Below are positions 23,138 to 34,739 of a stretch of DNA of 64,000 nt, piece by piece (within the stretch, counting starts at the first letter, position 1; every line of letters begins with the position of its first letter). The DNA comes from Amaurobius ferox (Eukaryota > Arthropoda > Arachnida > Araneae > Amaurobiidae): the NCBI GenBank assembly GCA_951213105.1, contig OX578137.1, forward strand, positions 61,640,736-61,704,735, in the 5' to 3' direction. Under the pieces are notes generated by a model that saw only the letters and a list, made by a program, of their open reading frames with translations, did not search any database and had not been told where the DNA came from. The position numbers were made by a program, and so were the translations under genes.

Positions 23138-23559
23138 CTTAGCTTCAAAGGTGAAACAAATAAGATCAAATTTAATAAAGAAACAATTTAACACTTTTTT
23201 AAATTAATGCTTTAATAATAACAAAAACTATATTTGAAATTTCTTGTAAAAATTATAAATTACTTTATTACTGTCAAATCTGAAGAAATTATATGGATTA
23301 TGGAGGCTTAATCTCTTTTTATGCTCACAGGAGCTGTAGAATGTTGGTAGACATATGCAGCAAGCAAACTTAGTTTCAATATTTATGTTAGCAGATATTT
23401 TAGATGTTTTTACCAGAAGGCAGTGATAAATATTATATTTGATAATATATATTTTAAAAGAAAAAAGGTATTCCTCGGGTTTAAAGTATTTGCATGCAAA
23501 GAAAATGCATGAAAAAGGCAAAAACATAGGCATGACATAGGTAAATGAAAGGAAACGTT

Positions 23560-23980
23560 ACGTAATGAAGGGAAACTTTTATAATATGTTCCGCAAGATG
23601 AAACTGTATGCCGAGATTCAGGTTTCTAAGTACTCTGGTAGCCGAGAACTATCCATCAAAGATGCTGAATGAGAGAACAAGCAAATGTAAATGACCTAGT
23701 CAGCTCTAACGCAATGACATGCAATTTTTATAGAGGAAAATATTTCACGAGATGAAACTGTGTGCTGAGTTTCAGTTCTACCATGATGGGGACGAGCCCG
23801 CAAAAGATAATCAATGATATAATAATGTAACATAAGGATGTGAACATTTTACGTATAATTCATTATAGCGATAAAACATTTCATCTGAAGATACTGAATC
23901 GTAAATTCATAAAGAAAATGCATGGAAAGAGAAGAAAATCTGTGGTGTTGATTTTGATAAAACCACAGACAGGAATCATC
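23560..23980. repeat. Dispersed repeat next to the Tc1 relic
   Basis: Words here (gcaagatgaaactgtatgcc, taacataagga, aaaacatttcatctgaagat, aaaccacagacaggaatc) recur, in different spacing and order, at 33498-34600. The two loci share a repeat family with rearranged pieces. No protein is evident. Confidence 0.5.
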
Positions 23981-24511
23981 CGTTTGGAGTGGTGTTGCGC
24001 TCGACGGGATTGGACTGCAACCGAATGAAACCAGGTTGTCTTCAGCGACGAATCGAGACTCAATTTGGGCAGTGATGGCAACCATGTACACGTGTGGACG
24101 CCCCGTAGTGAACGATTCAATCCTGCCTTCGCTTTACAGCGGCACACAACCCAGCGGTACGTTCGTGACATCCATCAGTCACATGTGTTGCCACTCATGA
24201 CAGAGCTCCCATGAGGCATTTTTCAACAGGACAATGCTCAGCCACACACAGCAAGGGTGTCGCAGGAATGCCTCCAATACATTACCACCCTTCCCTGTCC
24301 TGAGCGATCCCCAGATTTGTCACCGATTGAGCATGTCTGCGATCACTTGGGGCGGCAAGTTGGACAGCCTACGAGTTTGGTCGAACTAGAGGCCCGCTTA
24401 CATCAACTGTGGAATGGGATGACTCAGGATACCATACGGAACCCGTATGCCTCAATGTCCGCCCGTATCGTATTGGGTATTCAAGCTAGAGGTGTCCCAA
24501 CAGGGTACTAG
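23981..24511 (+). pseudogene. Tc1-like transposase relic
   Basis: One frame of 177 codons is readable with two internal stops: TGA at 24026-24028 (Trp or Arg expected) and TGA at 24212-24214. It has the three catalytic regions of a DDE Tc1 transposase: VVFSDESRLN (first Asp), FQQDNAQPHTARV (second Asp) and SPDLSPIEH (Glu). Between HTT and QRYVRDI roughly 30 family residues are missing, so there is also an internal deletion. It ends GIQARGVPTGY, the usual Tc1 C-terminus. The 3' terminal sequence probably ends at AATTAGTGTA near 24676. The N-terminal DNA-binding part is absent. Confidence 0.88.
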
Positions 24512-24689
24512 AACCTCCATTCATTTGTAGTTTTTCATGTAATGAATTATCCATTTGCTTTGATCTTGTAATCACTTACTTATATCAACGTTGCACTCAC
24601 ATATATGAAACTTCGTTCGAATCTGGCTACTCTTTTTTTCCTTTTTAGTGCGCACATTTTTATGGCAATTAGTGTATATTTAAGGGGTT

Positions 24690-27060
24690 GGGTCATCCAT
24701 ACAAAAATATTCGAAATGTGAAATAATAGAAAAAGCATCCTTCGCGATGAGATAGAGACTTCAAATTTGGTGTACGGCTAAATAGTTGGAAAGGAAGAAA
24801 GTGTGCAATTTCAGTTTTCCTGCATTTACTATTGTAGGGGGTGTCCTTAACTATAATATTCGATTTGACGAACAAATGAAAAACGCACTTTTGCAATATG
24901 ATATACTTGAAATTTAGTACATCGGTTAATCACTTGATAAAAAAAGCCAAGATGAAAACGGTTTTTCAAAACTGTTCATTTAATGGGGTGCTACACAGAA
25001 AAACGTTCGAAAGGTGAAGTGATAGAAAAAAACATGCTTCTCGATCAGACAGAGACTTCAAATTTAATGTACGGTTAGATAATTTGAAAGGAAGAAAGTG
25101 TGGAAATACAGATTTCCAATATTTGCTAGTTTAGGGGATGCCGCACACCAATATGTTCGATTTTCCGAATAAATGGGGCACGCTCCTCTCTAAATGAAAC
25201 AGAGGCTTGATAATTGGCATATGGACCAATCGTCTGATAGGCAACTCAAGACGAACAGAGTTTATCAAAAATGTTCATTTATGGATGTGCTCCACAGGAA
25301 AACGTTTGAAAGAGGAAATGATAAAATAGCATGCTTCGGAATGAGATAGAGACTTTAATTTGGTGTACTGGTAGATAGTTCGAAAAGAAGTAGTGCACAA
25401 TTTAAGTTTTCCAATATTTTCTTCTTTAGGGGGTTTTGCCCACCAAAATATTCAATTTGCCATATAAATGCAAAACGCGAATTATTCAAAAATTTACATT
25501 ATTCGGGGATTGCTTATTGCGAGACCGACGATTTTCAACTGGTATTCGGCTAATACAAGTATATACTAACTGCCAAGTGTCCGTCTGTCTGCTTGTCTGA
25601 CTGTCTGCTTGACTGCTCTACACCAAAACGTTCGAAAAGTGAAATGATACAAAAGCATACATTGCAATGAGATAGAGACTTCAAACATGGTGTAAGGGTA
25701 AATCATTCGAAAGGAAGAAAGTGTGCAATTTCATATTTCCAATATTTTCTACTTAAGGGGGTGCCGCACACCAAAATGTTCGATTTGCGAATAAAAGAGA
25801 AACAGCTCCTTTAAAATTTGATAGAGGCTTAAAATTTGGTAAATGGGCTAATCATTTGATGAAAACACCCAAGACAGTTTTCCAATAATGTTCTTTTAAG
25901 GGGGTGCTACAGAGAAAAACGTTAGAAATGTGAATTGATTTAAAAAAATATGATTCGGGATGAGATAGAGATTTAAAATTTAGAGTACGGATAGATAATT
26001 TGGAAGGAAGGAAGGGGATAATTTGAGTTTTACGATATTTTCTACTTTAGGGGGTGTCGCATACCAACATGTTCGATTTTCGGAATGAAGAACAGACGTC
26101 CTTTTCAAACGTGATAAAGGCTTGATATATGGTATATGGGCGAATCATCTGATAGAAAATCCAAGAAGAATGGAGTTTTCAAAAATATATATTTAAGGGG
26201 GTAGGTACTCCACACAAAAACACTCGAAAGGTTAAATGATAGGAAACGCATGCTTCGCGTTGAGATAGAGACTTCAAATTTAGTGTACGGGTAAATAGTT
26301 GGAAAGGAAGAAAGTGGGCAATTTCAATTTTCCTACACTTACTAGTGTAGAGGGGTGCCGTTCATTAAAATATAAGATTTGACAAGCAAATGAAAAACAC
26401 CACCTTTATAATATAATAGAGGTTTGAAATTTAGTATATGAGCTAATTATTTGGTAAACAAACCGACGATGAATACGGTTTTTCAAAACTATTCATTCAA
26501 TGGGGTGCAACACAGAAAAATTTTCGAAAGGGGAAGTGATAGAAAAGCATACTTCGCGATAAGATGGAGACTTCAAATTTAGATAGTTTGAAAGAAAGAA
26601 AGTGTGCAATATCAGATTTCCAATATTTGCTACTTCAGGGGGTGCCGCACACCACTATGTTCGATTTTCCGAATAAATGAGACACGCTTCCTTTTAAATG
26701 TGATAGAGACTTAATATTTGGTATATAGGCCAATCATTTGATAAAAACCCAAGACGAACAGAGTTTTTCAAAAATGTTCATTTATGGGTGTGCTCCACAG
26801 AAAACGTTCGGAAAGGGATATGATAAAATAACATGCTTCGGGATGGCATAGAAACTTTAATTTGGTATACGGGTAGATAGTTCGAAAGGAAGGAGTGCGC
26901 AATTTAAGTTTTCGAATATTTTCTTCTTTACGGGGTTTTGCACTCCAAAATATTCGATTTGCCGAATAAATGTAAAATGCGAATTGTTCAAAAATTCCCA
27001 TTATTCAGGGGTTGCTTATTGCGAGACCTTTGATTTTAAATGGATATTCAATTAGTATTT
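24690..27060. repeat. Higher-order repeat array, about 300-bp units
   Basis: Eight diverged units each start with a variant of acAGAAAAACGTTCGAAAgg (about 24698, 24995, 25293, 25620, 25912, 26208, 26512, 26800). Each unit carries gatgagatagagacttcaaa, ggaaggaagaaagtg, then a second half agggggtgccgcacacc. Units 6, 7 and 8 resemble units 1, 2 and 3 more than their neighbours (for example, units 3 and 8 both end in attgcttattgcgagacc), giving a higher-order period of about 1.5 kb (five units). A short gtctgtctg tract separates the blocks at 25580-25610. No reading frame is shared by the units. Confidence 0.8.
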
Positions 27061-28744
27061 CAAATAAATGCCTAAAACACATTAAATTTCTATGCAAAAA
27101 CATATTATAAGTACTTGTAAAAACTACGAATGGGTTGTGAAAATGTATAGAAGTATAGAAACTAGAAATAAAAATTAGGATGATCAAAAGGAGATATAAA
27201 TTTTTAATGTTTTTCAATATTTTTGATATATACTATTCCTTAAATGCTTCAGAATTAAAATTTAATAATGTTTATGTCAATATATGACGAATGTAATTAC
27301 GTATAATGCGCAGAGTGCACGTTTTTAATGACATGGCTCGTTTTTGACCCGAATGACCTCAGTGTGAACAAACAGCACGAGATAACATTATAAGTCGAAA
27401 CAGTCAAAGGAAATAGAAATTGTGCTTTGGTTTCAAACAGTAGTGTGGATATCGGGTGGGGATGAGGGGGATTAAAATCTCTTTAGGAGTATTTTGCAAA
27501 TGGAAAGAATATTTTTTATTTTGAGTTAGTTAACATACGTACATTTTAATATACACTATCCATGAATCGTTGGAGTGCAAATTAACTGAGAAAAGCATAA
27601 AAAAATAATAATTTTCAACTTAAGAATTTCCAAATATTTTCTAAATGGAAAATTGATTTTAATTTTTAAATTTAATTTATAATTTTAAATTCAAACATTT
27701 TAACTTGGGCATTTTTATTCGTGCAGCTGGAACCTTTGAAAAGTTATCAAGCGGCACCACTGAATTCAAATGAAATTCATTTTCTTTAATTATGGTATAA
27801 TAAGCAAACTTGCTTTTAATGTAGGTTCACATACATTCTATAATGTACATTTAACATATATTTGTTCTTGATTCATCGTGTCCTTACCTCACAGAACAGC
27901 TTTTCAAAATGTATTCAGGACGTTTTAAAACCTGTATTTCTATTAAAATCTTGAATTTGGAAATTTTAAGGAATTCAATACGTTTTTTCTTCACATGAGA
28001 AAATACTTAATTTTTTAAATTTTTATATTTATACAGTTAAAATTTGAAAAGTTTTATAAATACCGGCTATATATTTTGCTTAAACATTTTCCGATCATAC
28101 AATATTTCCCTGTCTGTTGTGTAACACAAACAGGATGCAGCTTTTGCAAGAAAGTTCTGAAACATATGACAGTATAGCTATACCTCACCCATGGCTATAT
28201 TTTATTCCCTTATTAATGTTTAATTGTTAAACTTGTATTTCTTAAAATTTCAGAAATATTTCTGCATTTAAGTAGTTTGCTTTCAAACAGTTGAAAATAA
28301 TAAAAAACTTTTGACAATATTATTTTATTTTTGCTTGTGACTTGTCTTGATTTCCTATATCTAGGAACTCCAAGCTTATCTAACATGTGATACGATGCCA
28401 AAATATTTTGGTTTTTGTAGTTAATATTGACTATTAAATATTGGTTAATAGATGCTCACTTTGAAATTTACAATTTGTATATTTTGTACAAAAGTCATTT
28501 TATTTAAGGTACATGACACAGGGAAATTTGAAATTAACTCAGACTTTTTATATACTAATTCTAGCAAACTCCCTATTATAACATTAAAATTTACGCTCTC
28601 GAAGCAAGTTAAAAATTCCATTGTAAAAACTGAATTTATACTTATACATATGCATAGTCATATGTGCACAGAATCTATCATATCGTTTCATAATCAAAAT
28701 GCTGAAAACGTCTCTTACTTCTTTTAATTTTTTTTTTAAATCGG
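27061..28744. other. Intron 1 segment without recognisable content
   Basis: AT-rich DNA. Frames at 28213-28401 (minus) and 28452-28727 (plus) do not show a known domain or splice context. Nothing else is supported. Confidence 0.4.
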
Positions 28745-29345
28745 ATTTTTAGCTTGTTATAAAGTATAAATTGAAAAAATAATGCTTTATTCTTCATTTA
28801 TACCAGCAAATACTCTTCTAATGTCTAAATTATCCATCTTACATCTAGTTATAAAAAGAGCATCAGCTGGATTGTTATGAATGCCACTTTCTTACAATTC
28901 TACAGTATAAAATTAGAAATCTAAACTATACTATAAAACATCTATTTTAGAATGTTATAAAGTATAAATTGAAAAAAATAATGTTTTTAGTCTTTATTTG
29001 CACCAGCAAATACTCTTCTAATGCCTAAATTATCCATCTTACATCTAGCCATAAAAAGAGCATGAAGCTGGATTGTTATAAATGCTATTTTCTAATAATT
29101 CTGCAATATAAAATTAGAAATCTAAACTATACTATAAAACATCTATTTTCAGCATATTATAAAGTATAAATTGAAAAAATAATGTTTTTAGTCTTCATTT
29201 ATACCAACAAATACTCTTCTATTGACTAAATTATCCATCTTGCATCTAGCCATAAAAAGAGCATCAGCTGAAATATTATGAATGCTATTTTCTAACAATT
29301 ATACAATAAAAGATTAGAATTCTAACCTATTCAATAATAATAATT
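28745..29345. repeat. Tandem repeat, about 200-bp unit, three copies
   Basis: ttataaagtataaattgaaa occurs at 28757, 28955 and 29157, with the following gcaaatactcttctaatg, attatccatctta and taaaaagagcat words in each copy, so the period is 198-202 bp. The array ends within a few bases of the donor site of the proposed first exon. Confidence 0.85.
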
Positions 29346-29351
29346 ACTTAC

Positions 29352-29408
29352 AGGACAAATTAATGAAAAATACCAGACAACAATCAACAGATCCAGATGA
29401 AAAACCAT
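29352..29408 (-). CDS. Possible first coding exon of macrodomain copy A
   Basis: ATG at 29408-29406 in a good context (AAGATGG) opens 19 codons, MVFHLDLLIVVWYFSLICP, then a consensus donor GTAAGT. The phase-0 end matches exon 2 starting at 23137. The peptide is strongly hydrophobic and would act as a signal peptide or membrane anchor. It lacks the basic residues of a mitochondrial presequence. Upstream sequence looks like a TATA-less promoter. Weak points are that exon 2 is 6.2 kb away and that the family usually has a Lys/Glu-rich segment here. It could instead be a chance ATG-donor pair or a 5' exon of another transcript. Confidence 0.4.
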
Positions 29409-29419
29409 CTTGTATCGAT

Positions 29420-29620
29420 TAAGATCGTGACCAATCAGAATCCGCCTTTCAAAATGCACCACATCGTGAAATTTTCACACTTCAGTTCTATAGGCAGAGG
29501 CTTTTATCAACATCCGCTCCCGGAATGCACCAAGAATTTAAAAAACGTGCATGCGCAAATTGCCCAGGTAGATGTACAGAGAAGCATGTCACGATATCGC
29601 GTCAGCTTCCTTCAAACGTC
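29420..29620 (-). promoter_or_regulatory. Promoter-like region upstream of the proposed exon 1
   Basis: On the minus strand, going away from the ATG, there is CTGATTGGTCAC, an inverted CCAAT box (29431-29435), and then TGCGCATGCAC at 29547-29557, close to the NRF-1 site (YGCGCAYGCGCR) with one mismatch. CpG-containing words are denser here than in adjacent introns. No TATA box is seen. Such a set is typical of housekeeping promoters, and NRF-1 sites are common upstream of nuclear genes for mitochondrial proteins. The assignment to the macrodomain gene depends on exon 1. Confidence 0.4.
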
Positions 29621-29759
29621 AATGGAGTGGAAATTTATCGGAAAAGACATTTGCATGATACAAGTTAATTCTTTCTCTCTTTCTCACACGCACAGACAAA
29701 AACAAAACAACGCAATTACAGTATAGGGGTGTGAAACCATTATCACACTCCTTCGGGGC

Positions 29760-31189
29760 CCGGAAGAGAAATGTCTTAGAAAGCAGGAAATTTTTCCACA
29801 CAAGGACTAGGAGAATACATGCATTAAGTTCTCAATGACATGCGTTTCATCGAGAGAAATTGTGAATAAAATTTTGAGTGGTGTACATCTACACAAAAGA
29901 AGAACAAGACCCAAACAAGATCACGACCAATATGATCACCAAAGCAAAACTCCAAAAGTGGCCAAAAGGTTGACTTGTGAGTCAAAAAAAATCTCAACAC
30001 AAGCACGACTTCAAGGAAAAACAAATCGCAACTTTTGCAAGACTAAACCAATTTGAAAAGACTCAAACGATGAAATTTCCCCTTTAAAAAAAATTTTTAT
30101 ACTGACATACTTTAACATATAAGTACTTCAGAGGTAGTAAAACTATTTTACTCCAATCACAAAATACTTAATTAATTAAAGAATTTATCTTTCTCAAAAA
30201 TGTTACTATTAAATTCCATAAATTTATTTTCCACAAAAGTCAATTGTTTAATTATTTACTTATCTATTCAACTTTGCCAACAAATTATTTAAAAATATAT
30301 TAAAATAATTACTAAATAAGAAAATGAGACACATTTCAAGCCAAGAGTATTGATCAGGCACCCATTCAAGAAAACAAGTTATTAAGAACCTAGTGGTGGT
30401 GGTGATGATGGTGGTGAATTATTGGTTGTGGATACTAGTACCCCCAACGGATAAGTCAACAAAAACACCGAATGAAATAAATTACTGCAATTAACTAAGC
30501 CTTTAGATTAAAAAAGTTATCATTCCAAAAAAAAATCCAATTAAAACAGAGATAAAAATTACTAGTTAACTTTAAAATTCCTAACGATAAACTTCCTTTG
30601 GCAAAGAATTTAATCTTTAAAATATTATCTATTACTGGTTATCATTAATGTGGAGTAAGCCTACAATACTATTTCAAACTTTTGATTTCTGAAACCACTC
30701 GCATTTTAAAACTGGCCTTGGCACTATGACTGTGTATCAGGCACATACAACACTTACAACACAGGACTTTTACTTGAGGTTATATTGAAACAAATAACTT
30801 TAAACACTTATTTGAAACATAAAGACTTGAAATTGTATCTTCAAACATATTTTTGTTACATCATAACATTAAGTATACGAAAGAATTATATTGTGAAAGA
30901 CTTAAAGTTAAAAACTGGCACAATTCAAAATGTTATTAACACATACAAATTAAGAAGATCTTTTTAAAATGTACACATGAAATTTTGCTAAATATTTGTG
31001 AAACATTTGTAAAACATTTTGTGATCACAAATTCAAATTACTATACTATGAAACTTAAATTGTCCATTTCACTACAGTATAGTCTTTTCTAAAAAATATG
31101 AGAGTTTCATTAAATTATATTTTCTACCTAAATATGCAGTCAGTGACACTACATAATGCGAGCATATTACTTTTTTTTGAGCATATTAC
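29760..31189. other. Intergenic stretch without a recognised gene
   Basis: AT-rich, with a short ggtggtggtgatgatggtggt tract at 30394-30415. Frames such as 29835-30056 (plus) and its antisense have no domain. I see nothing else. Confidence 0.4.
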
Positions 31190-31195
31190 TTTATT
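31190..31195 (-). promoter_or_regulatory. Possible polyadenylation signal AATAAA
   Basis: Minus-strand AATAAA nine bases after the stop codon at 31204-31206. It supports reading 31204-31442 as a 3' terminal exon. Confidence 0.35.
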
Positions 31196-31203
31196 TGTAC
31201 ATA

Positions 31204-31442
31204 TTACTTTCCTTGAACAAATTGACCTCTTGGGCAAAAACCATAATTATGTGGAGGGGAAACAATTTGAGTATTAAAATTTTTCTGATGATTTGTTAAA
31301 TATCTACTCCTATATTGTCTTGCTTGAAGAGAAGACTCATCTTTATCATTGTTGTTCTGCGGAGCAGAATTTAATTCACTACGTAGTGGAGGTAAAAGTG
31401 TTAACATGATAACTTGAACTAATTGCAGGTTATATGGATTGT
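31204..31442 (-). CDS. Possible terminal exon of an unknown gene
   Basis: After an acceptor-like CAAAG at 31447-31443 the frame runs 79 codons, NPYNLQLVQVIMLTLLPPLR, then SELNSAPQ, DESSLQARQYRSRYLTNHQ, PPHNYGFCPRGQFVQGK and TAA. The composition (Gln, Pro, Ser, Arg, Asp) is unlike the Phe/Ile/Lys-rich chance frames around it, and AATAAA follows immediately. I do not recognise the protein. Upstream exons of the same gene are not identified. The remnant at 32942-33135 is a candidate neighbour but is frameshifted. It could also be a decayed retrocopy. Confidence 0.4.
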
Positions 31443-31449
31443 CTTTGTT

Positions 31450-32730
31450 GAATGATGAAGTTTATTTCAGTTAATCTAGTTGGAAACACGTCTATTTAAA
31501 CTTGAATAAAACTCAAGAACACAACACAAATTAAAATATGAAAGTCATTTAATGAACTTCCTAAAATACGTATAAAATAGTCAGAGCGCTTTCAAGCGTA
31601 TAAACGCCCTTCATCTGTGGCAACATAAAATGGAAAACATTCAATCGTTCGTATATAGCGACCAGAAACACTGAAAAATTTGCATAAATAAAATGGTAAT
31701 GTATACAAGGCTATTAATTAAAAATAAATCTCTAAATACAATTAAACAAACATGCACTGATTATTTAAAGCTGGTCAATTACAAGCCAAATACAAGTACG
31801 ACAAATCTACAAGCCCGAAAATTCGAAAAAAAATTCAAAAAAGTTAAAGGTAACTGCGAAGAGACTTGAATTGCATAGAGTCGAGAATGAGTCGCCAAGC
31901 AAAACATAAAGTTTGAATGGGATCAAAATTACAAATCGAGACACGGTAAATATAAACGAAAAGGGATTCGTTAAGAGAGAGCCATGAGCTGCCTGCCCAC
32001 ATCAGATTTTTTGTGAAACAAATACTTATCCTTAAAGTTAGACTTGTTTTTGAATCCTTTTTTTATTGGTTATGACATGCTTAGAAAAAAATTGAAATGG
32101 ATGAAAAGAGATAGCGATTGAAAGCTGTATATTAAAATTAAAACTACATCAGGTAAATGTTTAAAAATAAACATTATATTCGAAAAATATTTATATATTT
32201 TAATCTCATAAAGATGCTTGACCCCCATAATCTCATTAATTCTTAGTCGACATCACTAACCAAAGACATAACTAACACTGGCTACCCTTCCCTGTTTTGA
32301 TTTGACTGACTCAACATAAACACTTAGCGAAAATACCGTTCATGCTAATGAGGAACGTAAGGAATAGTACCAATAATTATATTTGGAAATTGTATTCGTA
32401 TCCCAATAATTAATTGGAGCAAACATTCTTAAACAGTTCAAATTTTCAGAATGTTTTACCCCAAATTCACACCAAATAAAAATAATTGAGCAAAATTTTT
32501 CCTTTGTAAAGAAAATGAAACTTAAGTAATTTACCATGTAAAAAAGGAAGTGAACTACACTAATCAGCAATCCACCAGTCTTCTACTTTTTTTATTTCAG
32601 GAGATGTGAAAGGGATGTTTTGCTTCATTTTATTCTACATTTGATTCCGCTAATGATTTCTGATTTTGGGGCAAAAGAAATTAAAAATAAAAACAATCGT
32701 AACTTCTATATTGATAATATTCTTCACTGT
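31450..32730. other. Intergenic stretch, nothing recognised
   Basis: AT-rich DNA. A word cccacatcagattttttt at about 31998 also occurs inverted near 7690, which indicates a scattered repeat. No gene, RNA or complete element is supported. Confidence 0.4.
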
Positions 32731-32739
32731 GCCGATTTC

Positions 32740-32900
32740 GAACCGTCAATCGTATGTTCGGTTTCCTTTCCGGAACTGGAACGGCAAAATTTTTAGGGAG
32801 TCTTTAAGGCGAATTTTGCAAAATTAAGGAATCTTAAAGGCTCTTAAAAACGAAATCTGGATTTAAAGAGTTCTTAAGGAGTTTTTAAGGACCGTGCGAA
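32740..32900. repeat. Repeat built on ttaagga/ttaaagg words
   Basis: The stretch contains repeated variants of tcttaaaggctcttaaa and ttcttaaggagtttttaagg, ending accgtgcgaaccctgg. On the opposite strand it reads gttcgcacggtccttaaaaa. This kind of degenerate short repeat is commonly scattered in invertebrate genomes. No coding sense. Confidence 0.4.
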
Positions 32901-32941
32901 CCCTGGTTTGGCAAATAAATAGAAGAGGAAAGTTGAGATAC

Positions 32942-33135
32942 TTATATTTTACGCGGTGGTTTTTTCTTAACAGACTTAATTTTATGGCCAACATTTGTAA
33001 TTTGAGTTTCAGAATTATCACTATCTGGTCTAGCAGATATATCAAGAGATTCATTTAAAGATAAATTGAATTTTCCAATAGATTTCTTTTTTACCGTTCT
33101 CCTCGTCACATTTTGTTTTTAGTAATTGGAGCCAT
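32942..33135 (-). pseudogene. Short coding remnant, unknown protein
   Basis: ATG at 33135 opens MAPITKNKM and a TGA. After a two-base shift the frame runs 53 codons, RRTVKKKSIGKFNLSLNESL, DISARPDSDNSETQI, then a basic tail KSVKKKPPRKI and TAA. A Lys/Arg-rich start, a Ser/Asp-rich middle and a basic end are protein-like and unlike chance frames here. I do not recognise the family. It is broken as written, unless the ATG portion is not part of it and the second frame is an internal exon. Confidence 0.4.
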
Positions 33136-33147
33136 TGTAACAGTTTA

Positions 33148-33225
33148 GAATATACAGTTCAACACAATACACTAAAATATACAGTTCAACACAATACACT
33201 AAAATATACAGTTCAACACAATTGT
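33148..33225. repeat. 27-bp minisatellite, nearly three units
   Basis: tatacagttcaacacaatac is repeated with a 27-bp period from about 33151 to 33222, just upstream of the coding remnant at 32942-33135. Confidence 0.85.
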
Positions 33226-33489
33226 ATTAAGATTTTAAATTATTTTCGAAATGATCTGAACTAACTCACAATGCACAAAACTTCAAATTTCGAAACCAAC
33301 AAACCCACAGTCATATTTTATAACGGTTTTATCACCTTACTATTTTACCATTATTCGAACATTAAATTATTCAAGTAACATAAGAATTTTTTAACTTTTA
33401 TAATATCTATCATTTAACTAATTTTTTAATTACTATTTAACAAAATTTTAAATCTATTAAAGTCTCTCTGTTCTTCCCCACTCACACGG

Positions 33490-34620
33490 GACAAAAATCT
33501 TCGGCGTCAGTTTTGATGAAACCACAGACAGGAATCGAAATAGGAATTTTAAACACGATTTATTTATTCAAGAGGAAAATAAGCCAGTAATCAGAAACAC
33601 AGATAAGAATAGTATTAGTGAATAATAATAGTAGCAGTATTGTGCAATAACAATAATACAGATTCGCTCAGTAGGATGTAACCATTTGGCGCCATCCCTG
33701 GAGGGAGAAAAACATAGAGAGATCTTTGTGAACACAATATCTAATAACATAAGCATTACACTGACAAATATTCGTAGAATACATAAAAATAACAATAAGT
33801 GATATCCAATATGGACTATTTACTTTTTGATGATCGTTTCTTATTTTGGATACAGGTAGTTTAGTACAATTTCACACTCCAGCAAAGCAAGAAGGAAAAC
33901 ATTACCTTGTAGTGCGCCCATTATTTTAGGAATCCTGGACCCGAGAGAAAGGAGAATCTGGGAAAACAGCTCGGAACTCCAAACGAACGGTTTTCATGTA
34001 CCGCGAACAGGAACTTGTCAGAACACAACATGGGGCAGGAAGATATCTTTGATGGAAATGCTTAAAATCGCAACTTGTCACACGATGGAATTTCCACGAA
34101 ACAAGGAATGGAGAACAGAATCTTCAGTCAACCAGTAAAACTCTAAAAGGCAGGATCCTCATCACTCCTGTATCCTGTAGAAAAGTAACATAAGGAAGTG
34201 AAAAATTTACGTATGATTCAATGGAACGTAAAACATTTCGGTTAATCCGGAGAATAACCCACCACACTTTTAGCTCGCTCGCCAAGTGTTCCGATTGCGA
34301 GCGCTATATGTTGTAATCTGATATAAAACACGCTTTATGTTGTAATATTGTAACCTCTTGTCCAAAACACAGGAGAATACGCCAACTTGGAGCGATTTTG
34401 TACTTCGAAAAAAATACATGTGGGGGTTATTATCCGGATTTACCAGCGTTTCATCTGAAGATACTGAATTGTAATTCACAGAGAAAAAGTATGAAAAGAG
34501 CAGAAAAACATTGTTATAATATGCACAAGTGACACAACAACGTTTACAAATAATAATGCTCCACAAGATGAAACTGTAAGCCATGCTTCAGCTTTCTGTG
34601 CTCTTTAGAGTCGAGAATGA
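33490..34620. repeat. Dispersed repeat family related to 23560-23980
   Basis: It shares gatgaaaccacagacagg, agtaacataaggaagtg and cgtttcatctgaagatactg words with 23.56-23.98 kb, in a different order and separated by extra sequence. A TTTGGCGCCATCCCTGGAGG word at 33689-33708 could be a retroelement primer-binding-site remnant, but nothing confirms an LTR. No coding region is recognisable. Confidence 0.4.
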
Positions 34621-34689
34621 GTCCGACAAACATATTGAACAAAGGCAGTACATGTGAAGTTAAGGAGCGTAGCGTAAGGGAAAATGCAT

Positions 34690-34707
34690 TGTCCAATATA
34701 TATATAC

Positions 34708-34739
<32 letters not shown>

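Larger units (their letters stand above)
23138..29351 (-). other. Intron 1 of macrodomain copy A (if exon 1 is right)
   Basis: A 6.2 kb interval that holds a dispersed repeat (23560-23980), a Tc1 relic (23981-24676), a higher-order repeat array (24690-27060), unremarkable AT-rich sequence (27061-28744) and a 200-bp tandem repeat (28745-29345). Confidence 0.5.
4350..29408 (-). other. Macrodomain (MacroD-type) gene, copy A, whole coding span
   Basis: Six-exon model: 29352-29408, 22990-23137, 20714-20833, 14389-14505, 8571-8779, 4350-4433 on the minus strand. Phases join without a break and give 735 nt, 244 residues plus stop. Exons 2 to 6 together cover the N-terminal LEEKR...LENILPW region and the full macrodomain, as in animal MacroD1/MacroD2. 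Known function of the family: removal of ADP-ribose from acidic residues of proteins and deacetylation of O-acetyl-ADP-ribose. Asn-Ser-Thr-Asn replaces the usual Asn-Ala-Ala-Asn, but both Asn and the GVD-x3-H motif are kept. Exon 1 is the weakest part of the model. I give no gene symbol because MacroD1 and MacroD2 cannot be told apart here. Confidence 0.8.

Noticed and set aside
29397..29726. 109-codon plus frame at the promoter-like region
   Set aside because: No domain. It is antisense to the proposed first exon and its upstream region, and better explained by lower AT content.
33568..33795. 75-codon minus frame and a possible primer binding site suggesting an LTR element
   Set aside because: No matching LTR pair, no coding domain. 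The word alone is too weak.
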